A stretch of DNA of 64,000 nt from Pseudoxanthomonas sp. SL93 (GCF_026625825.1 NZ_CP113065.1:2728001-2792000), one strand, 5' to 3'. Counted from the stretch's first letter, positions 55,789 through 64,000 are shown. Translations and numbers: made by a program. Notes: generated by a model from the sequence alone, not told the origin.

Positions 55789-57930
55789 ATGCGCCGCCGA
55801 ATCTCCGCCACCACGCTCGCCCTGGGCGTCGCCCTCGCCCTGCCCGCCCACGCCGACGAAGGCATGTGGATGCCGTCGCAACTGCCGCAGCTCGCCAAGC
55901 CGTTGCGCGAGGCCGGCTTCAAAGGCAAGCCACAGGCGCTGGCCGACGTCACCGCCGCACCGCTGAGCGCAGTGGTCCGTGCGGGCGGCGGCACCGGCGC
56001 GTTCGTGTCACCGGACGGGCTGATCCTGACCAACCACCACGTTGCCTATGGCGTGATCCAGTACAACAGCAAGCCGGAGCGGAACCTGATCGACGAAGGC
56101 TTCACGGCCGGCGATCGCAGCGCCGAACTGCCCGCCAACCCGGACTTCCGCGTGCTGGTGACGGTCGGCTACGACAAGGTCACCGACCGCGTGCTGAAGG
56201 ACACCACCGGCAAGACCGGGCGCGCGTACTTCGACGCGGTCGACCGCGCCAGCAAGGCCATCGTCGCCGAATGCGAGCAGGAAGCGGGGGTTCGCTGCAG
56301 CGTGGCGAACATGTACTACGGCACCGACTTCTACCGCATCCGCCAGCTGGAGCTGCGCGACATCCGCCTGGTGTACGCACCGCCGCGCGCGATCGGCAAC
56401 TACGGCGACGAGATCGACAATTTCATGTGGCCGCGCCACACCGGCGACTTCACCCTGCTGCGTGCCTACGTGGGCAAGGACGGCAAACCCGCCGCCTACA
56501 GCACCGACAACGTGCCCTATCGCGCGCCCGCGCATCTGTCGCTGGCGAAGGACGGGCCCAATGCCGGCGACTACGCGATGCTGGCCGGGTATCCGGGCAC
56601 GACCTACCGGCATCGCACCGCCGCCGAGTTCGACGAGCAGATCAACTGGACGCTGCCTGCGCGCGTGGCCGTGTTCGACCAGCTGATCGACGTGATCGAA
56701 GCGGCAGGCAAGCAGGACGCCGATGCGAAGACCCGCTACGCCGCGCAACTGCAATCGCTGAAGAACAACCGCAAGCGCGCGGCCGGCGAGCTGGAAGGCC
56801 TGCGCCGCAGCGACGCCGTGCGCGTCCGCGCCGAGGACGAGCGCGGCATGCTGGCCTCGCCAGCAGCCGCAAAGGAAAGGGCGGACATCGATGCGCTCGC
56901 CGCGTCGATCGCCGGCGGTTCGGCCGTGCGTGAGCGCGAACTGCTGCTGAACCTGTTCGGTGCGCAGTCGCAGCTGATGCGCGCGGCGATCATGCTGGAA
57001 CGCCTGCGGGTGGAGTCGGCCAAGCCGGATGCCGAGCGCGAGAGCGGCTACCAGGCGCGCGACCATGCGTTGATCGAAGGTTTCCTGAAACAGGTCCAGC
57101 GACGCTACGCGCCCGACGTGGAAAAGGCCCTGCTGACGGTCCTGCTGACGCGCTACCAGCAACTGCCGGATGCCCAGCGCCTGCCGGGCTTCGACGCCGC
57201 GTTCGGCCGCACGCCCACCGCGCTGACGCAGGCGCTGGACACGCTGTACGCGGGTACGAAACTGGGCGATGAAACCGAGCGCCTGTCACGGTTCGCCGCC
57301 GCCCGCGAAGGCAAGCCGGTGGCCGCCGATCCGTTGATCGACTTCGCCGCCACGCTGGTGCCCGTGCAGCTGGCCCTGGAGCAGGAGCGCAAGACCCGCG
57401 AAGGCGAGCAGCTTCGCCTGCGTCCGGCGTACATGCGTGCGCTGTTCGCCTGGCGCGAGCAGCAGGGGCGCGCACTGTATCCGGACGCCAACGGCACGCT
57501 GCGCGTCAGCTTCGGCCGGGTGGATGGCTTCTCGCCGCGCGACGGCGTGCAGTACACCCCGGTGACGACAGTGGCCGGCATCGTCCAGAAGAACACCGGC
57601 GAGGTGCCTTTCGACGCGCCGAAGCCGCTGCTTGATGCCATCGCCAAGGGCGACTTCACCGGTACGGAAGATCCCGCGCTGAAGACGCAGACGGTCAACT
57701 TCCTGACCAACCTGGACACCACCGGCGGCAATTCCGGCTCACCGGTGCTCAATGCGCGCGGCGAACTGATCGGCCTGAACTTCGACAGCAACTGGGAATC
57801 CGTCAGCGCCAGCTGGATGTTCGACCCGCGCTACAAGCGCGCGGTGCACGTGGACATGCGCTACCTGCGCTGGCTGATGGGCAAGGTCTATCCGGCGCCG
57901 CACCTGCTGGATGAGATGGGCGCGAAGTGA
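55789..57930 (+). CDS. S46-family dipeptidyl-peptidase, DPP11-like
   Basis: The product has 713 residues. The signal peptide is MRRRISATTLALGVALALPAHA. The S46 serine protease triad is His in TNHHVAYG (83/84), Asp220 in WPRHTGDF and Ser649 in GGNSGSPV. DEGMWMPSQLP at the mature start is typical. The residue 18 after the catalytic Ser, which sets specificity, is Ser (NFDSNWE). In this family Gly there means DPP7-like and Arg/Ser means acidic-specific DPP11-like. Periplasmic peptide degradation is likely. Confidence 0.92.
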   Translation: MRRRISATTLALGVALALPAHADEGMWMPSQLPQLAKPLREAGFKGKPQALADVTAAPLSAVVRAGGGTGAFVSPDGLILTNHHVAYGVIQYNSKPERNLIDEGFTAGDRSAELPANPDFRVLVTVGYDKVTDRVLKDTTGKTGRAYFDAVDRASKAIVAECEQEAGVRCSVANMYYGTDFYRIRQLELRDIRLVYAPPRAIGNYGDEIDNFMWPRHTGDFTLLRAYVGKDGKPAAYSTDNVPYRAPAHLSLAKDGPNAGDYAMLAGYPGTTYRHRTAAEFDEQINWTLPARVAVFDQLIDVIEAAGKQDADAKTRYAAQLQSLKNNRKRAAGELEGLRRSDAVRVRAEDERGMLASPAAAKERADIDALAASIAGGSAVRERELLLNLFGAQSQLMRAAIMLERLRVESAKPDAERESGYQARDHALIEGFLKQVQRRYAPDVEKALLTVLLTRYQQLPDAQRLPGFDAAFGRTPTALTQALDTLYAGTKLGDETERLSRFAAAREGKPVAADPLIDFAATLVPVQLALEQERKTREGEQLRLRPAYMRALFAWREQQGRALYPDANGTLRVSFGRVDGFSPRDGVQYTPVTTVAGIVQKNTGEVPFDAPKPLLDAIAKGDFTGTEDPALKTQTVNFLTNLDTTGGNSGSPVLNARGELIGLNFDSNWESVSASWMFDPRYKRAVHVDMRYLRWLMGKVYPAPHLLDEMGAK

Positions 57931-58097
57931 CGCCGGACGACGACCCGCGCCCGGTCGAACCCGACCCGCCGCTGCCCAGTGACTGCTGCAACAGTGGCTG
58001 CCCGATCTGCGTGCACGACCTGTATGCGGAGCAGCTGCAGCACTACCGCGAGCTGCTGGCGGCATGGAAGGCGCGCCATCCCGAGAATCCACTGTAG
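57927..58097 (+). CDS. Small oxidoreductase-like-domain protein
   Basis: The product has 56 residues and starts at GTG 57927 in a GTGA overlap with the S46 peptidase. The sequence PPLPSDCCNSGCPICVHDLY with a following helix (EQLQHYRELLAAWK) is the oxidoreductase-like motif (CCxSGCxxCVxDxY), found in many bacteria and at the N-terminus of eukaryotic proteins. The four cysteines suggest a metal or redox role; function unproven. Its TAG stop is part of the palindromic repeat that follows. Confidence 0.8.
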   Translation: MTPDDDPRPVEPDPPLPSDCCNSGCPICVHDLYAEQLQHYRELLAAWKARHPENPL

Positions 58098-58207
58098 GAG
58101 CGACGTCAGTCGCGACCGCAGACTCTCGGCGACAGTGCGCCATCGATCACCGATGGGCTCAGCTCGGGATCTCGGAACACGTGCGGTCGCGACTGACGTC
58201 GCTCCTG
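58094..58207. repeat. Long inverted-repeat (REP-like) element
   Basis: TAGGAGCGACGTCAGTCGCG at 58095 continuing ACCGCA to 58120 is inverted at 58182-58206 (TGCGGTCGCGACTGACGTCG then CTCCT). The arms of about 25 bp are perfect and are separated by a 61-bp spacer. The element is typical of the dispersed TAGGAGCGACxTxAGTCGCG family of xanthomonads. It lies between the convergent oxidoreductase-like and mnmG genes. Confidence 0.85.
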
Positions 58208-58224
58208 CACGGGCAACCCGATGC

Positions 58225-60114
58225 TTACGCCACCCGCGTACGCCGCGCCCGCTCCAGGTGCACTAGCAGCAGCGAGATGGCGGCAGGCGTCATGCCGGGA
58301 ATGCGCTGCGCCTGCCCGATGGTTTCGGGCTGCACGCGCTCCAGCTTCTGCTGCACTTCGGCCGACAGGCCGCGCACGCCGGCGAAATCGAAGCCGGCCG
58401 GGATCAGCGTGGATTCGTTGCGCTGCTGGCGCTCGATCTCGTCGCGCTGCCGGTCGAGGTAGCCGGCGTACTTCACGCCGATCTCCACCTGCTCGGCCAC
58501 CTGCGCATCGTCCACGCCGGGGCCGATCGACGGCACCGCCATCAGCGTCGCGTAGTCCAGTTCCGGGCGCTTGATCAGGTCGAGCACGTTGGTCTCGCGA
58601 CTGACCTGCACGCCAAGCGTGTCGGCGACGTCGCGCCCCATGGCGTTGGCGGGCGTGGCCCACAGCGCGCGCAGGCGGTCGCTCTCGCGCGCGATGGCCT
58701 CGCGCTTGGCCTCGAAGCGCTGCCAGCGCGCGTCATCGACCAGACCCAGATTGCGACCGGTTTCGGTCAGGCGCAGGTCGGCATTGTCCTCGCGCAGCTG
58801 CAGCCGGTACTCGGCGCGACTGGTGAACATGCGGTACGGCTCCTTCGTGCCGTGCGTGATCAGGTCGTCGACCAGCACGCCCAGGTAGGCTTCATCGCGG
58901 CGCGGCGTCCAGGCCTCCTTCTGCTGCACGAAGCGCGCCGCATTGAGGCCAGCGAGCAGGCCTTGCGCGGCGGCTTCCTCGTACCCGGTGGTGCCGTTGA
59001 TCTGGCCGGCGAAGAACAGGCCGGCGACCGCCTTCGTCTCCAGCGAGGCCTTCAGGCCGCGCGGATCGAAGAAGTCGTATTCGATGGCATAGCCCGGGCG
59101 CGTGATGTGCGCATGCTCCATGCCGCGGATGCTGCGCACCAGCGCCAGCTGCACATCGAACGGCAGCGAGGTGGAAATGCCGTTGGGGTAGATCTCGGTG
59201 ACGTCCAGGCCTTCGGGCTCGACGAAGATCTGGTGGCTGGCCTTCTCGGCGAAGCGCACCACTTTGTCCTCGATGGACGGGCAGTAGCGCGGGCCGATGC
59301 CCTCGATCTGGCCGGAGTACATCGGCGAACGATGCAACGCGCCGCGGATGATCTCGTGGGTCTGCTCACTGGTGTGGGTGATCCAGCACGACACCTGGCG
59401 CGGGTGGTCGGCCACGTCACCCATGAACGACATCACCGGCAGCGGATCGTCGCCGGGTTGCTCTTCCATCACCGAATAATCAAGCGAGCGTCCGTCGATG
59501 CGCGGCGGCGTGCCGGTCTTCAACCGATCCACGACGAACGCGCCCTCGCGCAGGCGCTGGGCCAGCGCAGTCGCCGGCGGGTCGCCCGCCCGACCGGCGG
59601 CGTACTGGGTCTCGCCGACATGGATCTTGCCGGCCAGGAAAGTGCCCGCGGTCAGGACCACAGCCGCGGCATCGAACCGCAGGCCGGTCTGCGTGATCGC
59701 GCCACGCACGACGTTGTTCTCGATGACCAGGTCGTCGACGGCTTCCTGGAACAGGGTGAGGTTGGGCTGCGCTTCCACCGCGCGCCGGATCGCGCTGCGG
59801 TACAGCGCGCGGTCGGCCTGGCAGCGCGTCGCACGCACGGCAGGGCCCTTGCTCGCGTTGAGCGTGCGCCACTGGATGCCGGCGCGGTCGGCGGCCCACG
59901 CCATCACGCCGCCCAGCGCATCGATCTCCTTGACCAGATGGCCCTTGCCGATGCCGCCGATGGCCGGATTGCAGCTCATCGCGCCCACCGTTTCCACGTT
60001 GTGCGTCAGCAGCAGCGTGCGTGCGCCGGCGCGCGCGGAGGCGAGCGCAGCCTCGGTACCGGCATGGCCGCCGCCGATGATGATGACGTCGTAGTGATGG
60101 AAGCTGGAGTTCAT
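58225..60114 (-). CDS. mnmG: tRNA 5-carboxymethylaminomethyluridine synthase subunit MnmG
   Basis: The product has 629 residues, the usual length of MnmG (GidA). With MnmE it modifies wobble uridine 34. The FAD-binding motif is [20 protein letters not shown] (9-28). [26 protein letters not shown] and [15 protein letters not shown] are invariant, and the C-terminus carries the helical MnmE/tRNA-binding domain ([21 protein letters not shown]). The start ATG is at 60114. The region upstream holds non-coding signals rather than another gene. Confidence 0.97.
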   Translation of the reverse strand: MNSSFHHYDVIIIGGGHAGTEAALASARAGARTLLLTHNVETVGAMSCNPAIGGIGKGHLVKEIDALGGVMAWAADRAGIQWRTLNASKGPAVRATRCQADRALYRSAIRRAVEAQPNLTLFQEAVDDLVIENNVVRGAITQTGLRFDAAAVVLTAGTFLAGKIHVGETQYAAGRAGDPPATALAQRLREGAFVVDRLKTGTPPRIDGRSLDYSVMEEQPGDDPLPVMSFMGDVADHPRQVSCWITHTSEQTHEIIRGALHRSPMYSGQIEGIGPRYCPSIEDKVVRFAEKASHQIFVEPEGLDVTEIYPNGISTSLPFDVQLALVRSIRGMEHAHITRPGYAIEYDFFDPRGLKASLETKAVAGLFFAGQINGTTGYEEAAAQGLLAGLNAARFVQQKEAWTPRRDEAYLGVLVDDLITHGTKEPYRMFTSRAEYRLQLREDNADLRLTETGRNLGLVDDARWQRFEAKREAIARESDRLRALWATPANAMGRDVADTLGVQVSRETNVLDLIKRPELDYATLMAVPSIGPGVDDAQVAEQVEIGVKYAGYLDRQRDEIERQQRNESTLIPAGFDFAGVRGLSAEVQQKLERVQPETIGQAQRIPGMTPAAISLLLVHLERARRTRVA

Positions 60115-60215
60115 GGGCCTGGGTGTGGTGACGGGCCTGGCGCCGGGGCGCTGGCCTGCAGGGTGGAGCGGACGCGCATGCGGCCGGGCAGGCCGGGCAA
60201 CGCGGAAGCGCAAAG

Positions 60216-60232
60216 TTGGCACGCTTCCTGCT
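60216..60232 (+). promoter_or_regulatory. Sigma-54 (RpoN) promoter
   Basis: TTGGCACGCTTCCTGCT at 60216-60232 matches the sigma-54 consensus TGGCACG-N4-TTGC at all but one position. GG (60218-60219) and GC (60230-60231) are separated by exactly 10 bp. The expected start is about 12 bp downstream, near 60243. It faces right, away from mnmG, and no ORF of normal size follows. Confidence 0.75.
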
Positions 60233-60242
60233 GTACTCCCGT

Positions 60243-60357
60243 GCACCCGTCGTGGCAAGCGACCAGGGGCGCCGGGCTGGAATTGGAACAGGGGCCAGCC
60301 ATGCGCACGCCGGGGATGCCGGGGGCCGGTAGTCGGGGGACTGCCGGCCCCTTTTTT
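60243..60357 (+). ncRNA. Predicted sigma-54-dependent small RNA
   Basis: This is the interval between the expected start of the sigma-54 promoter and the T-run of a strong terminator, about 115 nt. It contains no convincing reading frame; the ATG at 60301 opens into the terminator. The RNA is G-rich (GACCAGGGGCGCCGGGC, then GGAACAGGGG). The RNA family is not recognised. Existence rests only on promoter plus terminator. Confidence 0.5.
60322..60357 (+). terminator. Strong rho-independent terminator of the predicted sRNA
   Basis: GGGGCCGGTAGTC (60322-60334) pairs with GACTGCCGGCCCC (60339-60351) over 13 bp with one G:T, followed by six T. The polarity is plus strand; no A-run precedes it for the minus strand. 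Confidence 0.88.
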
Positions 60358-60383
60358 ATTGCGCGCAGGATACCAGAGACAAG

Positions 60384-60410
60384 AAAAAGCCCGGCATTGC
60401 CGGGCTTTTT
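60384..60410. terminator. Bidirectional terminator
   Basis: AAAAAGCCCGGC-ATT-GCCGGGCTTTTT is perfectly symmetric, so it terminates both strands: minus-strand transcription from 60580-61194 or from a local RNA, and any read-through from the left. Confidence 0.88.
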
Positions 60411-60478
60411 GCAGAGGCGCCGACGTCCGGCAGGGCCGGAACAGGGGGGATCCAGATTTCCCCACCGAACGTCGACAT
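60384..60478 (-). ncRNA. Possible structured small RNA on the minus strand
   Basis: Reading leftwards from about 60478, the RNA has a closing stem CGACGT / ACGTCG (60421-60426 with 60469-60474) around two hairpins: one with GGGG/CCCC arms (60446-60449 / 60460-60463) and one CCGG-CAGGG-CCGG (60427-60439). It then ends in the bidirectional terminator. A -10-like TATAAA lies at 60485-60490 on this strand; no good -35 is seen. It carries C-rich stretches (CCCCCC). It could also be merely the 3' region of the gene at 60580. Confidence 0.35.
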
Positions 60479-60579
60479 TGAACCTTTATAGCCAATCACG
60501 TCAGAAAGCGACGCAACCGGTCAAGTCGTGGTCCAAGCCTGCGACGACGGGGGCCGGAACGCAATAGCCCGCAGGTTGA

Positions 60580-61194
60580 TCAGGGTTCCTGCTGACGGGC
60601 GGGCGAGCTCTCGCGGATGCTCGAGCGGGGTGCAGGGCGCTCTGCCCGCGGCGCGGGCCGTTCCATCGCCCGGGGGCGATCCACGTTGCGCGGCATGTCC
60701 GGTGCCCGGTTAACGCGCGGCATGTCGCCCTGTACCCGCGGCTGGCTGGGCGACGAGATCACCCGGCCCGGACGCTGCGGCACCATCGGCTGCGAGCCCG
60801 ACTCGCGCCAGCGACCGGTCGGGTCGCGCCACGGCGGCGGACGGTCACCGCCACCGCTGGAAGGAGGCCGCGGATGATGGTTGCCATCGCCCGGGCGGGG
60901 CGGACGGGGATTGTGGTGATGCGGGCGGTAATACGGGTAATAGGAACCGTAATACCCGTAGTACGGGTAGCCATAGGGCCCGCGGTAGCTGTACGGGCCA
61001 CCATACCGGTAGCTGCCATAAACCCCGACGCCGCCACCGTAGTAACCGCCATATCCGTAGGGGTCGTTGTACTCGACCGAAGGCCGGCCGGAGTAATACC
61101 CGCCGGGCGCCGTACTGCCGACGTAGTCGTAGCTGGCGCAGCCGCCCAGCAGGGCGCTGGCGACGACGACGGCGAATATGGATGTGCGCTTCAT
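60580..61194 (-). CDS. Tyr/Gly/Pro-rich predicted lipoprotein
   Basis: The product has 204 residues. The lipobox is SALLGGC (Cys19). The first half is extremely Tyr/Gly-rich (YGYGGYYGGGVGVYGSYRYG, then PYYGYYGSYYPYYRP) and the second is Pro/Arg-rich with polar turns. There is no globular domain. Such low-complexity cell-surface or periplasmic proteins are common in xanthomonads without known function. ATG 61194; 61195-61361 upstream has no other gene. Confidence 0.82.
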   Translation of the reverse strand: MKRTSIFAVVVASALLGGCASYDYVGSTAPGGYYSGRPSVEYNDPYGYGGYYGGGVGVYGSYRYGGPYSYRGPYGYPYYGYYGSYYPYYRPHHHNPRPPRPGDGNHHPRPPSSGGGDRPPPWRDPTGRWRESGSQPMVPQRPGRVISSPSQPRVQGDMPRVNRAPDMPRNVDRPRAMERPAPRAERPAPRSSIRESSPARQQEP

Positions 61195-61361
61195 GGCTGG
61201 ACCCCCGTTGCTTTGCCATTGCAGCATCGGCCCGGGGCATTGAATCCGTGCTTAACCCCACCGGCCATCGCAACGGCAAGTCAGCTGGGCGAAGGCTTCC
61301 GCCCACGCGTTCGACGCGCGAGGAGCGGCGGAAGGCGGAGTCGATGCGTTAACCTTTCGCC

Positions 61362-62321
61362 ATGCCGACGCCCCTGCCTACCTTCCACGACGTCCTGGCC
61401 GCCGCCGCCCGCATCGCCCCCCACGCCCACGCGACCCCCGTGCTGCGCTCCCGGGTCCTGGACGAACTGGCGGGTTGCCACCTGCATTTCAAGGCCGAAC
61501 CGCTGCAGCGTGCGGGCGCCTTCAAGTTCCGCGGTGCCTGCAACGCCGTCTGGGCGCTGGAGGCCGAGCAGGCTGGACGCGGCGTGGTGACCCATTCCTC
61601 CGGCAACCATGGCGCAGCGCTCGCGCTGGCCGCGAAGACGCGCGGGATTCCCTGCCATGTGGTCGTGCCGGAAGGCGCCAATGCCGCCAAGCTGGCCAAC
61701 ATCGCGCGCTACGGCGCCACCCTGCACCCCTGTGCGCCGACCATTGCCGCCCGCGAATCCCTGGCCGCCGAGGTACAGCAGCGTACCGGCGCCACCCTGA
61801 TCCATCCCTACACCCACCATGACGTGATCGCCGGCCAGGGCACGGCAGCGCTGGAACTGTTGAACGCCAACGGGCCATTGAGCGCGCTGTTCACGCCGGT
61901 CGGCGGTGGCGGACTGATCTCCGGCACCGCCATCACCGCGGCCGCGGTCGCCCCCGGTTGTCGGGTCTTCGGTGCGGAGCCGGAAGGTGCCGCCGATACC
62001 GCACGCTCGCTGGCGGCCGGCGAGCGCCAGGTGGATTTCATCCCCGACACGATCTGCGACGGCCTGCGCGGCACGCTGGGCGAGCGGAATTTCCAGATCC
62101 TGCGTGCGCATCGCGTCGACGTCTTCACGGTCAGCGACGCCGACACGCTCAGCGCCATGCGCTGGCTGTGGCAGTGCCTGAAGCTGCTGGTGGAACCCTC
62201 CTCCGCCATCGCGCTGGCCGCGTTGCTGCAACAGCGCGCGCGTTTCGCGGGGCAGCATGTCGGCATCGTGCTGTCGGGTGGCAACGTGGACGTGGACGCA
62301 CTGCCCTGGGGGAACGCATGA
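61362..62321 (+). CDS. PLP-dependent threonine/serine dehydratase-family enzyme
   Basis: The product has 319 residues, a fold-type II PLP enzyme. Lys55 in GAFKFRGACNAVW forms the Schiff base; SSGNHGAALALAAK binds the substrate carboxylate; TPVGGGGLISG is the phosphate-binding glycine loop; VLSGGNVD is near the end. Single-domain members of this length include serine racemases and threo-3-hydroxyaspartate or threonine dehydratases without a regulatory domain; the substrate is not decided. Its stop overlaps the next gene as ATGA. Confidence 0.9.
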   Translation: MPTPLPTFHDVLAAAARIAPHAHATPVLRSRVLDELAGCHLHFKAEPLQRAGAFKFRGACNAVWALEAEQAGRGVVTHSSGNHGAALALAAKTRGIPCHVVVPEGANAAKLANIARYGATLHPCAPTIAARESLAAEVQQRTGATLIHPYTHHDVIAGQGTAALELLNANGPLSALFTPVGGGGLISGTAITAAAVAPGCRVFGAEPEGAADTARSLAAGERQVDFIPDTICDGLRGTLGERNFQILRAHRVDVFTVSDADTLSAMRWLWQCLKLLVEPSSAIALAALLQQRARFAGQHVGIVLSGGNVDVDALPWGNA

Positions 62322-62926
62322 ACGCGCGCCGCAACAGGAAGAAGCGCGGCGTGCTGGGCTGGACCTGGCGCCTGCTGGTGCTGCTGGTGATCTGGCTGGT
62401 GGGCGTGGCGGGCTACATCGCATGGACCGGCCAGCGCGACGACGCGCGGCCTTCCGACGCCATCATCGTGCTGGGCGCGGCCGCCTACGATGCGAAGCCC
62501 TCGCCCGTGTTCGAAGAACGCATCCGCCACGGCATCGATCTCTACAAGCGGGGGCTGGCACCGAAGATCATCTTCACCGGTGGCTATGGCGGGGTGGGTG
62601 CGCGGTTCTCCGAATCGCAGGTGGCGCGGCGTTATGCCCTGCGCAATGGCGTGCCCGACAAGGCGATCCTGATCGAATCGGTATCGCGCAACACGCATGA
62701 CAACCTGCGGCAGGCGTCGCGGCTGATGCAGCAGCACGACCTGCACCGCGTGGTCATCGTCAGCGATCCGCTGCACATGGCGCGTGCGTTGCGCATCAGC
62801 CGCGAGCTGGGCATCCAGGCGGTAGGCTCTCCCACGCCCACCAGCCGCTTCCGCACGTTCGCCACGCGCTGGCGGTTCCTCGCGGCCGAGGTCTACTTCT
62901 TCCACCGCGACCGCCTGCCCCGCTGA
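62318..62926 (+). CDS. YdcF-family (DUF218) membrane-anchored protein
   Basis: The product has 202 residues. One membrane span (WRLLVLLVIWLVGVAGYIAW, about 17-36) is followed by the DUF218 domain: DAIIVLGAAAYDAKPSPVFEERI, IIFTGGYG, ESVSRNTHDNLRQASRL and VVIVSDPLHMARA. ElyC/SanA/YdcF proteins of this type affect the cell envelope; activity is unknown. It overlaps the preceding dehydratase gene by 4 bp, so both are on one transcript. Confidence 0.9.
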   Translation: MNARRNRKKRGVLGWTWRLLVLLVIWLVGVAGYIAWTGQRDDARPSDAIIVLGAAAYDAKPSPVFEERIRHGIDLYKRGLAPKIIFTGGYGGVGARFSESQVARRYALRNGVPDKAILIESVSRNTHDNLRQASRLMQQHDLHRVVIVSDPLHMARALRISRELGIQAVGSPTPTSRFRTFATRWRFLAAEVYFFHRDRLPR

Positions 62927-62970
62927 GTGCGGGCGTATCATGGCCGTGGACGGCACCCAGGGGATCGACC

Positions 62971-63399
62971 ATGAAGATTGACGGCTCACGCAGGCAGGAC
63001 CGCGCCACCGAGCTGATCCTCACCTACTACGCCGCCTTCAACCGGGGCGACTGGCACGGCATGCTGGCCCTGCTGGCCGACGAGGTCGTGCACGACCTCA
63101 ACCAGGGCGCGCGCGAAACCGGGCGCGATGCCTTCGCTGCGTTCCTCGCGCGCATGAACGCCAGTTACCGCGAGCAGCTGCGCGACATCGTGGTACTGGC
63201 ATCGCCGGACGGCGCACGCGCCGCGGCGGAGTACGTCGTGCACGGCGAATACCATTCCACCGACGAAGGCCTGCCTGCCGCGAGCGGACAGAAATATGTG
63301 CTGCCCGGCGGTGCCTTCTTCGACCTCCGCGACGACCGCATCGCGCGCGTGACCAACTACTACAACCTGCAGGACTGGATACGCCAGGTCGGCGGCTGA
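62971..63399 (+). CDS. NTF2-like / SnoaL-type ketosteroid-isomerase-fold protein
   Basis: The product has 142 residues. The fold signature is TELILTYYAAFNRGDWHGMLALLADEVVHDLNQG with FAAFLARMNASYREQLRDIVV and FFDLRDDRIARVTNYYNLQDWIRQV. Members are enzymes or small ligand-binding proteins; which is not evident. The sequence between this gene and bioC (63400-63487) has no convincing gene. Confidence 0.86.
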   Translation: MKIDGSRRQDRATELILTYYAAFNRGDWHGMLALLADEVVHDLNQGARETGRDAFAAFLARMNASYREQLRDIVVLASPDGARAAAEYVVHGEYHSTDEGLPAASGQKYVLPGGAFFDLRDDRIARVTNYYNLQDWIRQVGG

Positions 63400-63487
63400 T
63401 CAGCGCCGGTAATGCGCGCTGACCTCATCCGGCTGCATGCGGTCCGGAAGCGTCACCCATGCGCCACGGGTCGCTTCACTCCCACGG

Positions 63488-64000
63488 TCATTCCTTGCGA
63501 CGGATCGGGATGGCCGACAGCGGCACGGCCGCGATGTCCTCGCCCTGCCCGCGGATGGGTGCCCCGGGTGGCGGCGCCCAGGCGTGGGCATAGATGACCT
63601 CCCAGGTGCTGGGCAGCTTGCCGTCGGGACGACGCATGGGTTCGTAGGCGGCCGCCGCCGCGGCGAACCGCGAGCGGCCTGTCAGCGTGTGCCGCCTTCC
63701 CTGCAACGCATTGGTCGCGCCCATCGCGCGCAGTTCGCGCATCAGCGCCGGCAGGTCATCGTAGGTGAGCGTGAAGCGGTCGCGGTCCAGCACCGGATCG
63801 CGGAAGCCGGCCATCATCAGCGCATCGCCGAACTGCGCGATGGGCGGGAAAGGGCTGACATGCGGTGCCGCATCGGCGTGCGAGAAGGCCTCGCGCAATT
63901 CCTGCAAGGTCTCCGGACCGAACGTCGAACACAGCAGCAGCCCGCCCGGCTTCAACACGCGACGGAAGCCCGCGAACGCCGCAGGCAGGTCGTCCACCCA
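63488..64000 (-). CDS. bioC: Malonyl-ACP O-methyltransferase BioC (C-terminal part)
   Basis: 171 residues of the C-terminal part are visible; the N-terminus lies beyond the right edge. MDDLPAAFAGFRRVLKPGGLLLCSTFGPETLQELREAF and MRELRAMGATNALQGRR are the BioC core after the SAM-binding motifs. BioC methylates malonyl-ACP to start pimeloyl-ACP formation for biotin. The stop is at 63488-63490. Biotin genes would be expected further right. Confidence 0.9.
   Translation of the reverse strand, partial: WVDDLPAAFAGFRRVLKPGGLLLCSTFGPETLQELREAFSHADAAPHVSPFPPIAQFGDALMMAGFRDPVLDRDRFTLTYDDLPALMRELRAMGATNALQGRRHTLTGRSRFAAAAAAYEPMRRPDGKLPSTWEVIYAHAWAPPPGAPIRGQGEDIAAVPLSAIPIRRKE

Noticed and set aside
58852..60567. 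571-residue plus-strand frame antisense to mnmG
   Set aside because: Codon-bias shadow of mnmG; it would also read through the terminator at 60322-60357.
63400..63591. Minus-strand ORF ending GAWVTLPDRMQPDEVSAHYRR
   Set aside because: Overlaps the end of bioC in another frame with an Arg/Pro-rich start and no ribosome binding site; likely chance.

Overview
The window looks like a chromosome segment of a high-GC gammaproteobacterium of the Xanthomonadaceae, probably Pseudoxanthomonas or a close relative. This is inference from the xanthomonad-type attC repeats, the housekeeping gene content and the palindromic repeats; no rRNA or taxonomic marker was compared. I saw no tRNA, rRNA, CRISPR array or transposase.

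Bases 1-6920 are the distal end of a sedentary chromosomal integron: one partial and 17 complete gene cassettes, all reading rightwards, separated by 18 attC sites. Sixteen attC sites are near-identical and 60 bp long, one is expanded to 116 bp, and the last is decayed and marks the end of the array. The integrase and attI must lie to the left, outside the window. Most cassettes carry one small ORF of unknown function that starts a few bases after one attC and often stops inside the next. About half encode membrane proteins or lipoproteins. One cassette has no convincing ORF and one is frameshifted.

From 6919 onwards the sequence is ordinary high-GC core genome. 6.9-17.3 kb: TfoX-like and YbjQ-like proteins, a lipoprotein, a carboxylate-use module (response regulator, acs, DcaP-like porin, MHS transporter), a tautomerase, an EF-hand protein, an orphan ABC ATPase and mutM. 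17.3-25.5 kb: an ECF sigma factor with a Ser/Thr kinase, then tdk and rep flanking two paralogous Sel1-like genes. Between these paralogues lie a rep 5' relic and a tdk 5' relic, the scar of a tandem duplication. 25.5-41.1 kb: VOC and DinB proteins, yceH, an e(P4)-type phosphatase with pyrF, lipoproteins, plsB, a GNAT protein, ttcA, rdgC, a metallopeptidase and hemH. 41.3-64 kb: a SYLF protein, tatABC, glyQS, tamAB, an AlkZ-like protein, an S46 dipeptidyl-peptidase, mnmG, a dehydratase-family enzyme, a YdcF-like protein, an NTF2-fold protein and the 3' part of bioC.

The most interesting non-coding signals are in 60115-60579, between mnmG and a Tyr/Gly-rich lipoprotein gene. There a near-perfect sigma-54 promoter followed by a strong terminator predicts a small RNA of about 115 nt on the plus strand. 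A second structured RNA of about 95 nt may converge on it from the minus strand. The pyrF downstream region also contains mutually exclusive hairpins that resemble an attenuator.
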